From NCBI RefSeq assembly GCF_017357245.1, contig NZ_CP071612.1, forward strand, positions 2,979,001-3,043,000: a stretch of DNA of 64,000 nucleotides. The letters are read 5' to 3'. Shown in pieces: positions 26,814 to 39,741 of this stretch. This stretch comes from Rhizobium bangladeshense (GTDB lineage: Bacteria; Pseudomonadota; Alphaproteobacteria; Rhizobiales; Rhizobiaceae). Each line of letters opens with the position of its first letter. The first letter of the stretch is position 1. Both the position numbers and the translations under genes were made by a program. A model generated the notes under the pieces. The model did not search any database. It saw only the letters and a program-made list of their open reading frames with translations, and was not told the origin of the DNA.

Positions 26814-27334
26814 TTCCCTCTCCTGTTTTTAGCACCGGAAGGCGCCGTTTTGATCTGAAACAAGCAATTGGCGCGTCTGAGGAAACACCCAATGCCCCTT
26901 GGAGGGCCGCCAGCGACTGCCGGCCCCGAAAGCTCGACGGACCGAAAGCGGGATCGCCTGCGGTCTGACTGCGCCCCTGGCGTGCTGGCCGGGCGCGGCG
27001 AATGAAGTGGGAAAGCCGATAGACCCCTGAATTCGCCATCGGCTTGGCAAGCCGACACGCCATTCCTTGATCATCCTCGAAGCGGCCCGGCTTAGCTTTA
27101 CTGCCGGTTTTCGCGGGCTTCGAACTGCTGTTCCCTTTTACCGAATTAAGTCCAAAAAAATACCAATTGTCTAGCCGAATTTTAACCTTTTGGCTTTCAA
27201 AAACTCATTTAAAAATTTTATTCAATAAAATCAGCAGATTAAAAAGATCGGTTTATGCCGTCATTCCTACTTGGTAAATGGTATTTTTTTGGTATTGTAA
27301 GAAAAACCAAGGGGAACGGCGTATCGGAGGCACG
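26814..27334. other. divergent intergenic region with repeated TGGTA half-sites
   Basis: A 521-base region between the binding-protein gene and the kinase gene. No gene is supported. Its right half is strongly AT-rich. It holds ATACCAATTG at 27160-27169 and three TGGTA words at about 27272, 27279 and 27290, the outer ones as TTGGTA; these are candidate half-sites for the GntR regulator encoded downstream. Confidence 0.4.
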
Positions 27335-28219
27335 ATGACGGAGCTTGCAATCGGCATAGACGGCGGCGGAACGAGCTGCCGGGCAGCAGTCGCGGATAAA
27401 GACGGCAACATTCTCGGCCGCGGCAAGGCAGGTCCTGCCAACATCCTGTCCGACTTGGAGAACGCTCTTGTCAACATCGTCGAATCCGCCCGGCAAGCGC
27501 TCAGCGACGCCGGTCTCGACGCCGAAGTGGTGACCTCCGTCGTATCGGTCGTCGGCGTCGCGGGCGCCAATGTCATGGACTACGGCCAACGAATCGAAAG
27601 AGCCCTGCCCTTTGCCGAAGGCCGTGTCGTCACCGATGCCCTGATCTCCCTGCAGGGCGCGCTCGGCGATGCCGACGGCATCGTTGGCGCCTTCGGCACC
27701 GGCTCGGTTTATAATGCGCGTAGGGGCGGCAGTATGAACGGCATCGGCGGCTGGGGCTTCATCGTCGGCGACCAGGCAAGCGGCGCCCGCCTGGGCCGCG
27801 ACCTCATGGAACGGTCGCTGCTCGCCCATGACAGAGTGCGCCCGGCATCGCCGGTCACAGAAGCGGTCATGGCCGAATACGGGGACGATCCGGAGCGGAT
27901 CGTCAACTTCGCCCATACGGCACGGCCGACGGATTTCGCCCGTTACGCGCCTATGGTCTTCAGACATGCTGCCGAGGGCGATGCCGTTGCGGTCGACATC
28001 GTCAGGAATGCCGCAACGGCGATCGGCGAAAGCCTCGATGCTCTCCTCTGGCCGGAATGCCCGTCCATCTGCCTGCTCGGCGGCCTTGCGGAAGCTTATG
28101 AGCCCTGGCTTTCGGAACGCTACAAGCCGCTGCTCGCCAAGCCGAAGAACGATGCGTTGCAGGGCGCGGTGGAACTTGCTGTCAAGCTCCTGAATGATCA
28201 GCAGAGCGGTGCGGCATGA
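27335..28219 (+). CDS. BadF/BadG/BcrA/BcrD-type sugar kinase (glucosamine/N-acetylglucosamine kinase-like)
   Basis: A 294-residue ASKHA-fold kinase. Seen: phosphate-1 loop 'IGIDGGGTSCRAAVADKDG' (residues 5-23), 'VVGVAGANVMDYG', phosphate-2 'GAFGTGSVYNAR', 'GIGGWGFIVGDQASGARLGR', and adenosine motif 'ICLLGGLAEAYEPWL'. These fit the glucosamine/N-acetylglucosamine kinase group. The start at 27335 follows a GGAGG site. It overlaps the GntR gene by 4 bases. It probably phosphorylates the sugar brought in by the divergent importer. Confidence 0.82.
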   Translation: MTELAIGIDGGGTSCRAAVADKDGNILGRGKAGPANILSDLENALVNIVESARQALSDAGLDAEVVTSVVSVVGVAGANVMDYGQRIERALPFAEGRVVTDALISLQGALGDADGIVGAFGTGSVYNARRGGSMNGIGGWGFIVGDQASGARLGRDLMERSLLAHDRVRPASPVTEAVMAEYGDDPERIVNFAHTARPTDFARYAPMVFRHAAEGDAVAVDIVRNAATAIGESLDALLWPECPSICLLGGLAEAYEPWLSERYKPLLAKPKNDALQGAVELAVKLLNDQQSGAA

Positions 28220-28980
28220 CCGACGACCTCGCCACCCTCCTGTCCCTGCAGCGCCTGCAGGCGGCCGGCACAGGCCCCCTCTATGTGAAGCTGCGCCGCA
28301 CACTCGAAGAAGCCGTGCGCACCGGCACGCTCGGCCACGGCGATGCGCTGCCGCCAGAGCGCGACATCGCCGAATTTGCCGCCGTCAGCCGCGTCACCGT
28401 CCGCAAGGCGATCGACGAGCTCGTCGCCGACGGTCTGCTGGTGCGTCGCCACGGCTCCGGCACCTTTGTCGCCAAGCCGGTCTCCAAAGTCGAGCAGCGG
28501 CTGTCGCAGCTCACCTCCTTCACCGAGGATATGGCGCGCCGAGGCATGTCCTCCCGCTCCGAATGGCTGCACAAGGGCATTCACACCCCCTCACCCGACG
28601 AAATGATGATCCTCGGCCTCGCCGCCGACGTAAAGGTTTCGCGCCTCTCGCGCCTGCGTATCGCCGACGACCAGCCACTAGCGATCGAGAACGCCAGCGT
28701 CTCCGGCGAATTCCTGCCGGATCCCTCCATCGTCACCACTTCGCTCTACGCCGAACTCGAACGCCGCCAGGTTCGTCCGGTGCGCGCCGTTCAGCGTATC
28801 TCCGCAACCAATATGAAAGAAGCCGACGCCCAGCTTCTCGGCGTCCCCTTGGGCGCGGCCGGCCTGTCGATCGAGCGTATCTCCTATCTCGGCTCCGGCC
28901 GCGCCGTGGAATTCACCCGCTCGCTCTATCGCGGTGACGCTTATGATTTTGTCGCGGAACTGACGATCGGGGCGGCGTAG
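28216..28980 (+). CDS. GntR-family regulator (HutC subfamily)
   Basis: A 254-residue regulator. The N-terminal winged helix (about 20-85) includes 'ALPPERDIAEFAAVSRVTVR' and 'VRRHGSGTFV'; the C-terminal UTRA ligand domain (about 100-245) includes 'RLRIADDQPLAIENASV' and 'VEFTRSLYRGDAYDFVAEL'. Coupled to the kinase gene by an ATGA overlap. UTRA domains often sense sugar phosphates, so the kinase product may be the inducer of the adjoining importer operon. Confidence 0.9.
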   Translation: MTDDLATLLSLQRLQAAGTGPLYVKLRRTLEEAVRTGTLGHGDALPPERDIAEFAAVSRVTVRKAIDELVADGLLVRRHGSGTFVAKPVSKVEQRLSQLTSFTEDMARRGMSSRSEWLHKGIHTPSPDEMMILGLAADVKVSRLSRLRIADDQPLAIENASVSGEFLPDPSIVTTSLYAELERRQVRPVRAVQRISATNMKEADAQLLGVPLGAAGLSIERISYLGSGRAVEFTRSLYRGDAYDFVAELTIGAA

Positions 28981-29014
28981 GCCCAGCGCATAAAATATAG
29001 CAATATCAAAAACA

Positions 29015-29047
29015 TGAAGCCGGAAAGTGAATCTCTTTCCGGCTTCA
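29015..29047. terminator. bidirectional terminator hairpin between gntR and metH
   Basis: A perfect 13-bp stem (29015-29027 with 29035-29047, loop TGAATCT) between two convergent genes. T-runs on either side are weak, but stem length and place support termination for both. Confidence 0.65.
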
Positions 29048-29085
29048 ATGTCTCTTGATTCGTTGCATTAAGGACGACAGCGACC

Positions 29086-32859
<3,774 letters not shown>

Positions 32860-32899
32860 GGGAGGGCTCCTTGACGTCGTAAGACCAGACTTCCAGATC

Positions 32900-32919
32900 A
32901 CATAAAGATATCTTTATGT
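32900..32919. promoter_or_regulatory. perfect 20-bp palindrome, candidate SahR operator of metH
   Basis: ACATAAAGATATCTTTATGT is fully self-complementary and lies 41 bases upstream of the metH GTG. SahR, an ArsR-family repressor of methionine-cycle genes in proteobacteria, binds AT-rich palindromes of this kind; the assignment is by place and form. The AGE-family gene starts 109 bases to the right and may share the region. Confidence 0.6.
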
Positions 32920-33027
32920 CAATATATGGCTATCGATTTCGTGCTTTGCGAAGCTTCGCCGATGACAGGCTCGCTGGAGCTCTATATAGGCCTTTGCGAC
33001 GCTTGTGTACGAAATCGGAGGAGTATC

Positions 33028-34287
33028 ATGGCACCCGCAACCGGCAACGGCACGCTTGGAAACTGGGCAAGCCGCGACTACCATCGCGGCTGGCTGCTGA
33101 ACCAGGCAAACGGCCTCTTCGATTTCTTCCAGCACAATTCGATCAATCCCAGGGGCGGCTTCTACGATCTTGACGACACCGGAAGTCCGCTCGACGCCGA
33201 CGGCCAAGTGCGCGGCATCCATATCGCGGCTCGCGCGGTCCATTGCTTCTCGATCGGTGCCCTGCTCGGCCGTCCCGGCGCCTTCGACGTCGTCGACCAC
33301 GGCATGAATTATCTCTGGAACCACCATCGCGACCGCAAGAACGGCGGCTATTTCTGGTCGCTCGACAATAACGGCCCGGTCGATTCCAACAAGCAGGGCT
33401 ATGGCCACGCTTTCGTCCTGCTCGCCGCCTCTTCGGCAAAGACGATCGGCCATCCGCTTGCCGACGGCATGCTGGCCGATATCACCGAAATCCTGAACAC
33501 CAGGTTCTGGGAACCGCGTCACGGCGCGATCGCCGAGGAATTCGCCGCTGACTGGCAGCCGCTCGACGGCGGCGCCTATCGCGGCCAGAATTCCAACATG
33601 CACCTGACAGAGGCGCTGATGGCGGCCTTCGAAGCCACCGGCGACAGGGATTACCTCACCAAGGCCGAAAGCATCGCCGATCTCGTCATCCGCCGTGCGG
33701 CCGGTTCGGTCGACTGGCGCGTCGCCGAGCACTTCGATGCCGAATGGAACCTCGATAAGGATTACTACCATCCGAATGAAATGTTCCGTCCGGCCGGCAC
33801 GACACCCGGCCACTGGCTGGAATGGGCCCGCCTCATCCTGCAGCTCTGGGCGCTCGGCGGCAAGCAAATCGAATGGATGCCGGATGCGGCCAAGGCGCTT
33901 TTCGCCCAGTCGATGGCGCTCGGTTGGGACAATGACAAGGGCGGCTTCTTCTATACGCTCGATTGGGACGACAGGCCGGCCAAGCGCAACAAGCTGTGGT
34001 GGCCGGCCTGCGAGGGTGCGGCTGCCGCGCATTTCCTCAACGAGCATCTGCCGAGCGATTTCCACGAGGAAAGCTACCGCAAGATCTGGAACGTGATCGA
34101 ACGCGCCTTCATCGACCATCGGAATGGCGGCTGGCATGAGGAACTGACGGAAGACCTCGTTCCCTCGCACTCGCTCTTCCCTGGCAAGGGCGACATTTAT
34201 CATGCATTGCAGGCGTGTCTCATTCCACTCTTCCCGGCAACGGGCAGCCTGACGAAAGGCATCGCCGAGGCCGGCGGCAGGCTCTGA
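33028..34287 (+). CDS. AGE-family sugar epimerase/isomerase
   Basis: A 419-residue (alpha/alpha)6-barrel protein of the N-acylglucosamine 2-epimerase family. Seen: 'GGFYDLDDTGSPLDADGQVR' near residue 48, 'YGHAFVLLAASS', 'NSNMHLTEALMAAFEATGD' and 'EHFDAEWNLDKDYYHPNE' with the candidate catalytic His residues, and 'RPAGTTPGHWLEWARLILQL'. Members interconvert mannose/fructose/glucose or N-acyl hexosamines; which one is not decidable. The start at 33028 has a GGAGGAG site. Divergent from metH. Confidence 0.88.
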   Translation: MAPATGNGTLGNWASRDYHRGWLLNQANGLFDFFQHNSINPRGGFYDLDDTGSPLDADGQVRGIHIAARAVHCFSIGALLGRPGAFDVVDHGMNYLWNHHRDRKNGGYFWSLDNNGPVDSNKQGYGHAFVLLAASSAKTIGHPLADGMLADITEILNTRFWEPRHGAIAEEFAADWQPLDGGAYRGQNSNMHLTEALMAAFEATGDRDYLTKAESIADLVIRRAAGSVDWRVAEHFDAEWNLDKDYYHPNEMFRPAGTTPGHWLEWARLILQLWALGGKQIEWMPDAAKALFAQSMALGWDNDKGGFFYTLDWDDRPAKRNKLWWPACEGAAAAHFLNEHLPSDFHEESYRKIWNVIERAFIDHRNGGWHEELTEDLVPSHSLFPGKGDIYHALQACLIPLFPATGSLTKGIAEAGGRL

Positions 34288-34320
34288 CGGCTGTTTCAGG
34301 GGCCGGCAGATGCGGCCGCG

Positions 34321-34815
34321 TCACAGCGCAGAGAGACGCAGCGTATCGAGATCCTTCGCCAGCATCAGCGCGAGGGCCTCGACGACGAGATTGTGATCGT
34401 CGCGCTGCGGCAGGCCGGAGACGGTGACCGCGCCGATGCAGCCCGTGCCTTTGACGTTGATCGGAAAACTGCCGCCATGCGGCGCGTAATCGGCGCCGTC
34501 GAGGCCATTGTCCTCGACCGTCTTGCCGTCCTTCCTGAGTTTCAGCCCGGAAGCATAGCTGCTGCGGAAATAACGGAGCACCATGTTGCGCTTGCGCCTG
34601 ACCCAATTGACGTTGTCGGGCGTGACGCCGGGAAGCGCGGCATAAAAGACCGGCATCGAATGCAGGGTTACGTCGATCGCAATGCCGAGGCCGCGCTCCG
34701 TGCCGAGTTCCTGCAGGAGCTTGCCGAGCTGCCATGCCGTGGTGAGATCGAAGGCGTCGAAGCTCAGCGCCTGTTCCTGCTCTGCGATCCGGCTGAGATC
34801 GTCTTCGATTGTCAT
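34321..34815 (-). CDS. UPF0303 / heme-degrading-domain protein
   Basis: A 164-residue protein of the UPF0303 (GlcG/HbpS-like fold) family: 'MVLRYFRSSYASGLKLRKDG', 'YAPHGGSFPINVKGTGCIGA' and 'VTVSGLPQRDDHNLVVEALA'. HbpS-like relatives bind heme; function in rhizobia is not known. The start at 34815 is preferred because the family begins near here. Same strand as, and 89 bases after, the flavin reductase gene, so it may be the last gene of the transporter operon. Confidence 0.8.
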   Translation of the reverse strand: MTIEDDLSRIAEQEQALSFDAFDLTTAWQLGKLLQELGTERGLGIAIDVTLHSMPVFYAALPGVTPDNVNWVRRKRNMVLRYFRSSYASGLKLRKDGKTVEDNGLDGADYAPHGGSFPINVKGTGCIGAVTVSGLPQRDDHNLVVEALALMLAKDLDTLRLSAL

Positions 34816-34904
34816 GGATAGGCCTCCTCTGCCGCGTGATCCGCTGCAGACCATTCTCGCCGAATGCGGAAAAGTAAAGCAAAAACTTGGCGCTACCGTC
34901 GATC

Positions 34905-35516
34905 TCAGAGCTTCGGCGTCAGCATCTCGAAGCGGTCGCGGATGGTAGCGCAGATATCGCCGCCGAGCCTCGCAATGGCATCGACCGCCGCCGGATCGAC
35001 ATGTAGCCTCTCGGTATCGACGACGCCCTCGCGGTAATGCGCATAGACGATCTCGCCCATGACGATCTGCCGTGAGCGGCCGAGCTCCAGCGTCACATGC
35101 CGCCTGCATTCGAAGGCGGCCGGCGCCTCGGCGATGAAGGGCGACGCCACCTTCGCGCCCGGGACCGCTGTCAGGCCCGCCTCCTTCAGTTCGTCGACGC
35201 CGCGCGGATATTTAGCGCCGCAGACATGCATTGCCTCGGCGATCGCCAGGGAGACGATGTTGACCGTGAAGACCTCGGTCATGCGGATATTGTGGCCGGT
35301 ATCCTTAAACGACATGTCGGCATTGTTCTCGACGCCGATCGCCAGGATCGGCGGATCGGCCGACAGGCAATTGAAGAAGCTGAAGGGCGCCGCATTGATC
35401 CGGCCGTGTTCGTCGACCGTCGTCACCAGCGCGATCGGCCGCGGGATGATCGTGCCGATCATCAGCTTGTAGCGTTCGCGCTCCGAAAGCTGCTTGAAAT
35501 CGAAGGAAACGGCCAT
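34905..35516 (-). CDS. flavin reductase-like domain protein
   Basis: A 203-residue FMN-binding split-barrel protein: 'LMIGTIIPRPIALVTTVDEH', 'NAAPFSFFNCLSADPPILAI' and 'TVNIVSLAIAEAMHVCGAKYPRG'-like family signature. Members supply reduced flavin to monooxygenases or act as flavoenzymes themselves. It starts 3 bases after the racemase-like gene ends, so it is in the operon. No partner monooxygenase gene is close by. Confidence 0.85.
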   Translation of the reverse strand: MAVSFDFKQLSERERYKLMIGTIIPRPIALVTTVDEHGRINAAPFSFFNCLSADPPILAIGVENNADMSFKDTGHNIRMTEVFTVNIVSLAIAEAMHVCGAKYPRGVDELKEAGLTAVPGAKVASPFIAEAPAAFECRRHVTLELGRSRQIVMGEIVYAHYREGVVDTERLHVDPAAVDAIARLGGDICATIRDRFEMLTPKL

Positions 35517-35519
35517 GGT

Positions 35520-36263
35520 TCAGCCGATCCTCGACACCGGCGAAAAACCGCTCATCGCGCCGGTGAAGGGTTTTGGCAGCGGCGAGGCATAGGAGCCGCG
35601 CTTGCTGGTGGAAAGCCCAAGCGACACCAGCGCCTCGGCCTGCTTGACGGCCGCCGCCACACCGTCAATGACGGGCACGCCGTAGATATCGTGCAGTTGG
35701 CGCGCAAGATCGGTCATGCCGGCGCAGCCGAGCACAATCGCCTCGGCGCCGTCTTCGGCAAGCGCCCGCTCGATCTCGGCCCTGAGCTTGCCGATTGCGC
35801 CCGAGGCCGCATCCTCTAGCTCCAGCACCGGAATGTCGGAGGCGCGCACCTTGGCGCGCTCGCCCATACCGTAGCGGCGCACGAGATTGTCGATCAGCAC
35901 CCGCGACCGCTCCAGCGTCGTCACCACGGTGAAACGCTGCGCGAGGAAGCCCGCTGTCGCGATGGCCGATTCACAAAGCCCGAGGATCGGCACATCGGCG
36001 AAGCTTCGCGCCGCCTCGAGGCCGGTATCGTCGAAACAGGCGATCACAGCCGCGTCATAACCCGCCGCCTGCCGCTCCTTGAGTTCGAAAAGCAGGCCGG
36101 GGATCGCCAAGGCCCCGTCGTAATGTCCCTCGATGGAGACAGGCCCCATGCTTGAGGTAGCGTCGATGATCTCCGTGCCGGATGCAGCCACCGCGCGCGC
36201 GGCGGCGGCAGCCTTCGCGGTCATGGAGGCCGTCGTATTCGGATTAACGATGAGGATGCGCAT
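35520..36263 (-). CDS. Asp/Glu/hydantoin racemase-family protein
   Basis: A 247-residue protein of the Asp/Glu/hydantoin racemase family. Seen: 'MRILIVNPNTTASMT' (the hydantoin-racemase N-terminus), the first catalytic-type Cys in 'YDAAVIACFDDTGLEAAR' and the second in 'AEAIVLGCAGMTDLAR'. The enzyme would invert the configuration of a hydantoin or related ring compound. It is 1 base from the permease gene, so the importer may take up hydantoin-like or amino-acid-derived substrates. Confidence 0.87.
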   Translation of the reverse strand: MRILIVNPNTTASMTAKAAAAARAVAASGTEIIDATSSMGPVSIEGHYDGALAIPGLLFELKERQAAGYDAAVIACFDDTGLEAARSFADVPILGLCESAIATAGFLAQRFTVVTTLERSRVLIDNLVRRYGMGERAKVRASDIPVLELEDAASGAIGKLRAEIERALAEDGAEAIVLGCAGMTDLARQLHDIYGVPVIDGVAAAVKQAEALVSLGLSTSKRGSYASPLPKPFTGAMSGFSPVSRIG

Positions 36264-36264
36264 G

Positions 36265-37086
36265 TCAGTCTATCTTTGCCTGCCATCGCCCCAGCATCAT
36301 CATGATGCCGAGCGCGATGAGAATGATGGTGAAGGAAAATAGCGTCGTCACCGTGCCGAGCGCGTAGAGCACCGGCGTCGTGACATTGGTCGTCATGCCG
36401 TAGATTTCTAGCGGCAACGTATTGTAGGTGCCCGACGTCATTAGCGTGCGGGCGAATTCGTCATAGGAAAGCGTGAAGCCGAACAGACCAACGCCGATCA
36501 GGCTCGGCGCAATCATCGGCAGCACCACGTGGCGGAACGTCTGCCAGGACGTGGCCCCAAGGTCGCGCGCCGCCTCTTCATAGGCCGGGGAGAAGCGGTT
36601 GAAGACGGCAAACATGATCAGCACGCCGAAGGGCAGCGTCCAGGTCAGATGGGCGCCGAAGGCCGAGGAATACCAGGCGGGCTTCAGCCCGCCCTCCTGG
36701 AAGACGACGCCGATGCCGAGCGAGATGATGATCGAGGGAACGACGAGGCTGGCGACCGTGGCGTAAAACAAGGCGGTTGAGCCGCGGAACCGGCGGCGGA
36801 AGGAAAGGCCGGCAAGCAGCGATACGACGACGGTCACCACCATCACCATCAGCCCGAGGGTGAAGGAGCGCCTGAATGAGGCGCCGAAATCACCGACCGC
36901 CTGCTTCTCGAACAGGTTGAAGAACCAGTGGGTGGAAACGCCGTTCATCGGGAAGGTCAGGCCGCCGTCCGGCCCCTGGAAAGAGAGGATCAGGATCGCC
37001 GAGAGGGGGCCGTAGAGGAAGAGCACGAAGACGGCGAAGAAGATCGCCAGCAGGTAGAATTGGAGGCCGCGCTTTTCGTGGTTCAT
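36265..37086 (-). CDS. polyamine-type ABC transporter permease (PotC-type)
   Basis: A 273-residue inner-membrane permease, six hydrophobic segments, EAA-loop 'EEAARDLGATSWQTFRHVVL' (about 163-182). The start at 37086 has AAGGAG 8 bases upstream and gives 'MNHEKRGLQFYLLA'; the longer frame overlaps the other permease. Forms the channel with the PotB-type partner. Confidence 0.9.
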   Translation of the reverse strand: MNHEKRGLQFYLLAIFFAVFVLFLYGPLSAILILSFQGPDGGLTFPMNGVSTHWFFNLFEKQAVGDFGASFRRSFTLGLMVMVVTVVVSLLAGLSFRRRFRGSTALFYATVASLVVPSIIISLGIGVVFQEGGLKPAWYSSAFGAHLTWTLPFGVLIMFAVFNRFSPAYEEAARDLGATSWQTFRHVVLPMIAPSLIGVGLFGFTLSYDEFARTLMTSGTYNTLPLEIYGMTTNVTTPVLYALGTVTTLFSFTIILIALGIMMMLGRWQAKID

Positions 37087-37087
37087 C

Positions 37088-38005
37088 TCAAAGCTCCTTG
37101 CGGATGTCGACGACACGCAGGATGGCGGCGACCATCAGCAGCACGACGGCAAGCAGCACCACGGCATTGGCGGCGGCGGCCGGATATTGCAACAGCGACA
37201 TCTGGTTCTTCATCATCAGTGCCACCGAGGCGCTCTGGCCGCCGGACATCACCTGCACGGTTGAAAAGTCGGCCATCACGAGCGTGACGACGAAGATCGT
37301 GCCGATTGCCATGCCGGGCTTGGCAAGCGGAATGATCACGTTCCAGAGCACCTGCCAGCCGGATGCGCCGGCATCGCGGGCCGCCTCGAACAGCGACCGG
37401 TCGATGCGCATCAGCGTATTGAAGATCGGCGTCACCATGAACAGCGTGTACAGGTGCACCATGGCGAGCACGACGGCGAAATCGGAATAGAGCAGCCACT
37501 CGATCGGCTGCGGAATGACGCCCATCTCGATCAGCGCCGAATTGACCAGGCCGTTGCGTCCGAGCACTGGGATCCAGGAGATCATTCGAATGATGTTCGA
37601 CGTCATGAAGGGCACGGTGCAAATGAGGAAGAGGATCATCTGCGTCGAGGTCCTGCGGATGTGGAAGGCCAGGAAATAGGCGACCCAGAATCCGATGACG
37701 AGCGTCAGCGCCCAGACGATGGCGGTGAATTTCAGCGTGTTGAGATAGGTCTTCCATGTCACCCATGAACCGAGCGTATCGGTGTAGTTCATGGTGAGGA
37801 AATCGGGATAGAGACCGGCGAAATCGTAATCCCAGAAACTGACGACAGCGATCATGGCGATCGGCAGCAGGAAGAAGAAGCCTAGGATGGCGATCAGCGG
37901 CGTCGCCTGGAGATAGGAGATGGCTGAGGGGGAGAGGCGCAAGACGCGGCCACGCCTAGGCTGCGAAGCCTGATCCGTCTGCTCTGAAACGATCGTCGCC
38001 ATCAT
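37088..38005 (-). CDS. polyamine-type ABC transporter permease (PotB-type)
   Basis: A 305-residue permease with six main hydrophobic segments and the EAA-loop 'EAARDAGASGWQVLWNVIIP' (about 207-226). Two adjacent ATGs (38005, 38002) both lie behind GGAGAATAG; the first is given. It ends 1 base before the PotC-type start. The binding-protein gene upstream is separated by a large palindromic element. Confidence 0.9.
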   Translation of the reverse strand: MMATIVSEQTDQASQPRRGRVLRLSPSAISYLQATPLIAILGFFFLLPIAMIAVVSFWDYDFAGLYPDFLTMNYTDTLGSWVTWKTYLNTLKFTAIVWALTLVIGFWVAYFLAFHIRRTSTQMILFLICTVPFMTSNIIRMISWIPVLGRNGLVNSALIEMGVIPQPIEWLLYSDFAVVLAMVHLYTLFMVTPIFNTLMRIDRSLFEAARDAGASGWQVLWNVIIPLAKPGMAIGTIFVVTLVMADFSTVQVMSGGQSASVALMMKNQMSLLQYPAAAANAVVLLAVVLLMVAAILRVVDIRKEL

Positions 38006-38056
38006 CTATTCTCCGTTATCTCGTTGACCGGGATAGTGACGGAGGGCGCGTACCGC

Positions 38057-38285
38057 CCCCCTCTTCCGCCTGCCGGCACCCTTGCCTGGGCCGAGCCGCC
38101 GGTCTCGACCCGTCCCTTCGGACCCCGCTGGGAAGAAGAGATTCGCGGCAGCGCCTCGGCCACCGCGAACCTTGCTCTTTGTTATCTGCCCAGCGGCAAG
38201 CTCCCCCTTCTCCCCAGCGGGGGTCGGAAGGACGGACGAGACCCGCGGCTCGCCCCGGTAGATGCCCAAAGGGCGGATGAGGGGG
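38057..38285. repeat. large imperfect palindrome (RIME-like mosaic) inside the transporter operon
   Basis: Arms 38090-38132 and 38212-38254 are near-complementary over about 43 bases (CCGAGCCGC..GGTCTCG..CCCGCTGGG), with outer arms near 38057-38070 and 38271-38285 (CCGCC / GGCGGATGAGGG). It fills most of the 391-base gap (38006-38396) between binding-protein and permease genes; no gene is supported there. Confidence 0.65.
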
Positions 38286-38396
38286 CGGAGCGAGGCGACG
38301 TCTTGAGCATCAGCGAAAGACAGCTCGCACCGCCTCCGAACTCCGTCCCCCTTGTGGGAGGGTTGGGGAGGGAAAAGCGGCAGACGCCGGCCTGCG

Positions 38397-39695
38397 TTAC
38401 GCCGCGATGAACTCGTTCCAGCGGCGGACCATGTAGCGGTCCTCGTCCATGACCGAGTTCCAGCAGGCGACGGCGCCCATGCGGGCTTCGAAGGAGCCGC
38501 CGTCGCGCACCGCACCGGCTTTCTCCATGACCTTGCCTTCCGGAGAGAGGATATCGCCCTGTGCCGGCTTGCCTTCGATCCAGTAACCCCATTCGTCTGC
38601 CGTCATGAAGTTCTTGGCGGTTTCCATGCAGGCGGAATAGTAGCCCTGGCGATTGAGGTAGCCGCCGACCCAGCCCGACGTATACCAGTTGATATATTCG
38701 TAGGCCGCGTCGAGCTGCGCGCCCTTGAGATGCGCGGCAAGGCCGAGGCCGCCACCCCATGCGCGATAGCCTTCCTTGAGCGGCTGATATTTGCAGGCGA
38801 TGCCCTTGGAGCGGACGGCCGCGACAGCTGGCGACCACATCGACTGGATGACGACCTCGCCCGAAGCCATCAGATTGACCGACTCGTCGAAGCTCTTCCA
38901 GAAGGCGCGGAACTGGCCGTCGCCCTTGGCCTTGATGAGGAATTCGATCGTCTTGTCGATCTCTTCCTTGGTCATGTTGCCCTTGTCGGCATATTTGATG
39001 TTGCCCATGGCTTCCATGATCATGGCCGCGTCCATGATGCCGATCGACGGGATATTGAGGATCGAAGTCTTGCCCTTGAACTTCGGATCCATGATGTCGG
39101 CCCAGCTGGTAATGTCGCGGCCGACGAGATCGGGTCGAATGCCGAGCGTGTCGGCATTGTAGATGGTGGGAACCATCGTCATCCACTGCGTCGGCTCCTT
39201 GGCGAACTTCTTGGCGTCCTGCGCCTCGACGAAGCCGACAGTATGCGGCGCCGTGCCCTGGGCGATGACGCTGTCCGGCTTCATCTTGCCGTTGATGAAG
39301 AGCGGCACGATCTTGTCGTAATATTTGAGCTTCTTGACGTCCATCGGCTGCAGCACGCCAGTTGGATACACCTTCTTGGCGATCCAGTATTCGATATCGG
39401 CGATGTCGTAGCTGTCGGGCTGGGTGACGGCGCGCTGGGCGGCGGCGTCGGAATCGGTCGCCGTCATTTCCAGAGTGATGCCGAGGTCGGCCTTGCACTT
39501 CTCGGCGATGGCGTTGATGTTCGAAACACCGGTGCCGAACTGGCGAAGCGTGATGTTCGTCTGCGCCCAGATAGTGGGAAAGCCGGTGATGGCGCCGGAG
39601 CCGGCGATGGCGCCGACGGCGGCAGCACCCGTCTTCAAGAGCGTGCGGCGGGAAAGACCCTTCGCAGCCTTGGTCGATGTCGTTTCAGTCGTCAT
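38397..39695 (-). CDS. polyamine-type ABC transporter periplasmic binding protein, Tat-exported
   Basis: A 432-residue PotD-type binding protein. The N-terminus carries a twin-arginine signal ('LSRRTLLKTGAAAVGAIAG', about 14-32), so it is likely exported folded by Tat. Seen further: 'DSYDIADIEYWIAKKVYPTG', 'WMTMVPTIYNADTLGIRPDL', 'SGEVVIQSMWSPAVAAV'. The start at 39695 is supported by GGGGAA 6 bases upstream and keeps the Tat motif at the normal distance. Ligand unknown. Confidence 0.9.
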   Translation of the reverse strand: MTTETTSTKAAKGLSRRTLLKTGAAAVGAIAGSGAITGFPTIWAQTNITLRQFGTGVSNINAIAEKCKADLGITLEMTATDSDAAAQRAVTQPDSYDIADIEYWIAKKVYPTGVLQPMDVKKLKYYDKIVPLFINGKMKPDSVIAQGTAPHTVGFVEAQDAKKFAKEPTQWMTMVPTIYNADTLGIRPDLVGRDITSWADIMDPKFKGKTSILNIPSIGIMDAAMIMEAMGNIKYADKGNMTKEEIDKTIEFLIKAKGDGQFRAFWKSFDESVNLMASGEVVIQSMWSPAVAAVRSKGIACKYQPLKEGYRAWGGGLGLAAHLKGAQLDAAYEYINWYTSGWVGGYLNRQGYYSACMETAKNFMTADEWGYWIEGKPAQGDILSPEGKVMEKAGAVRDGGSFEARMGAVACWNSVMDEDRYMVRRWNEFIAA

Positions 39696-39741
39696 GTGAG
39701 TTCCCCTTTTCTTGATGTGGAAGTTCATGGTTCTTGATTGA

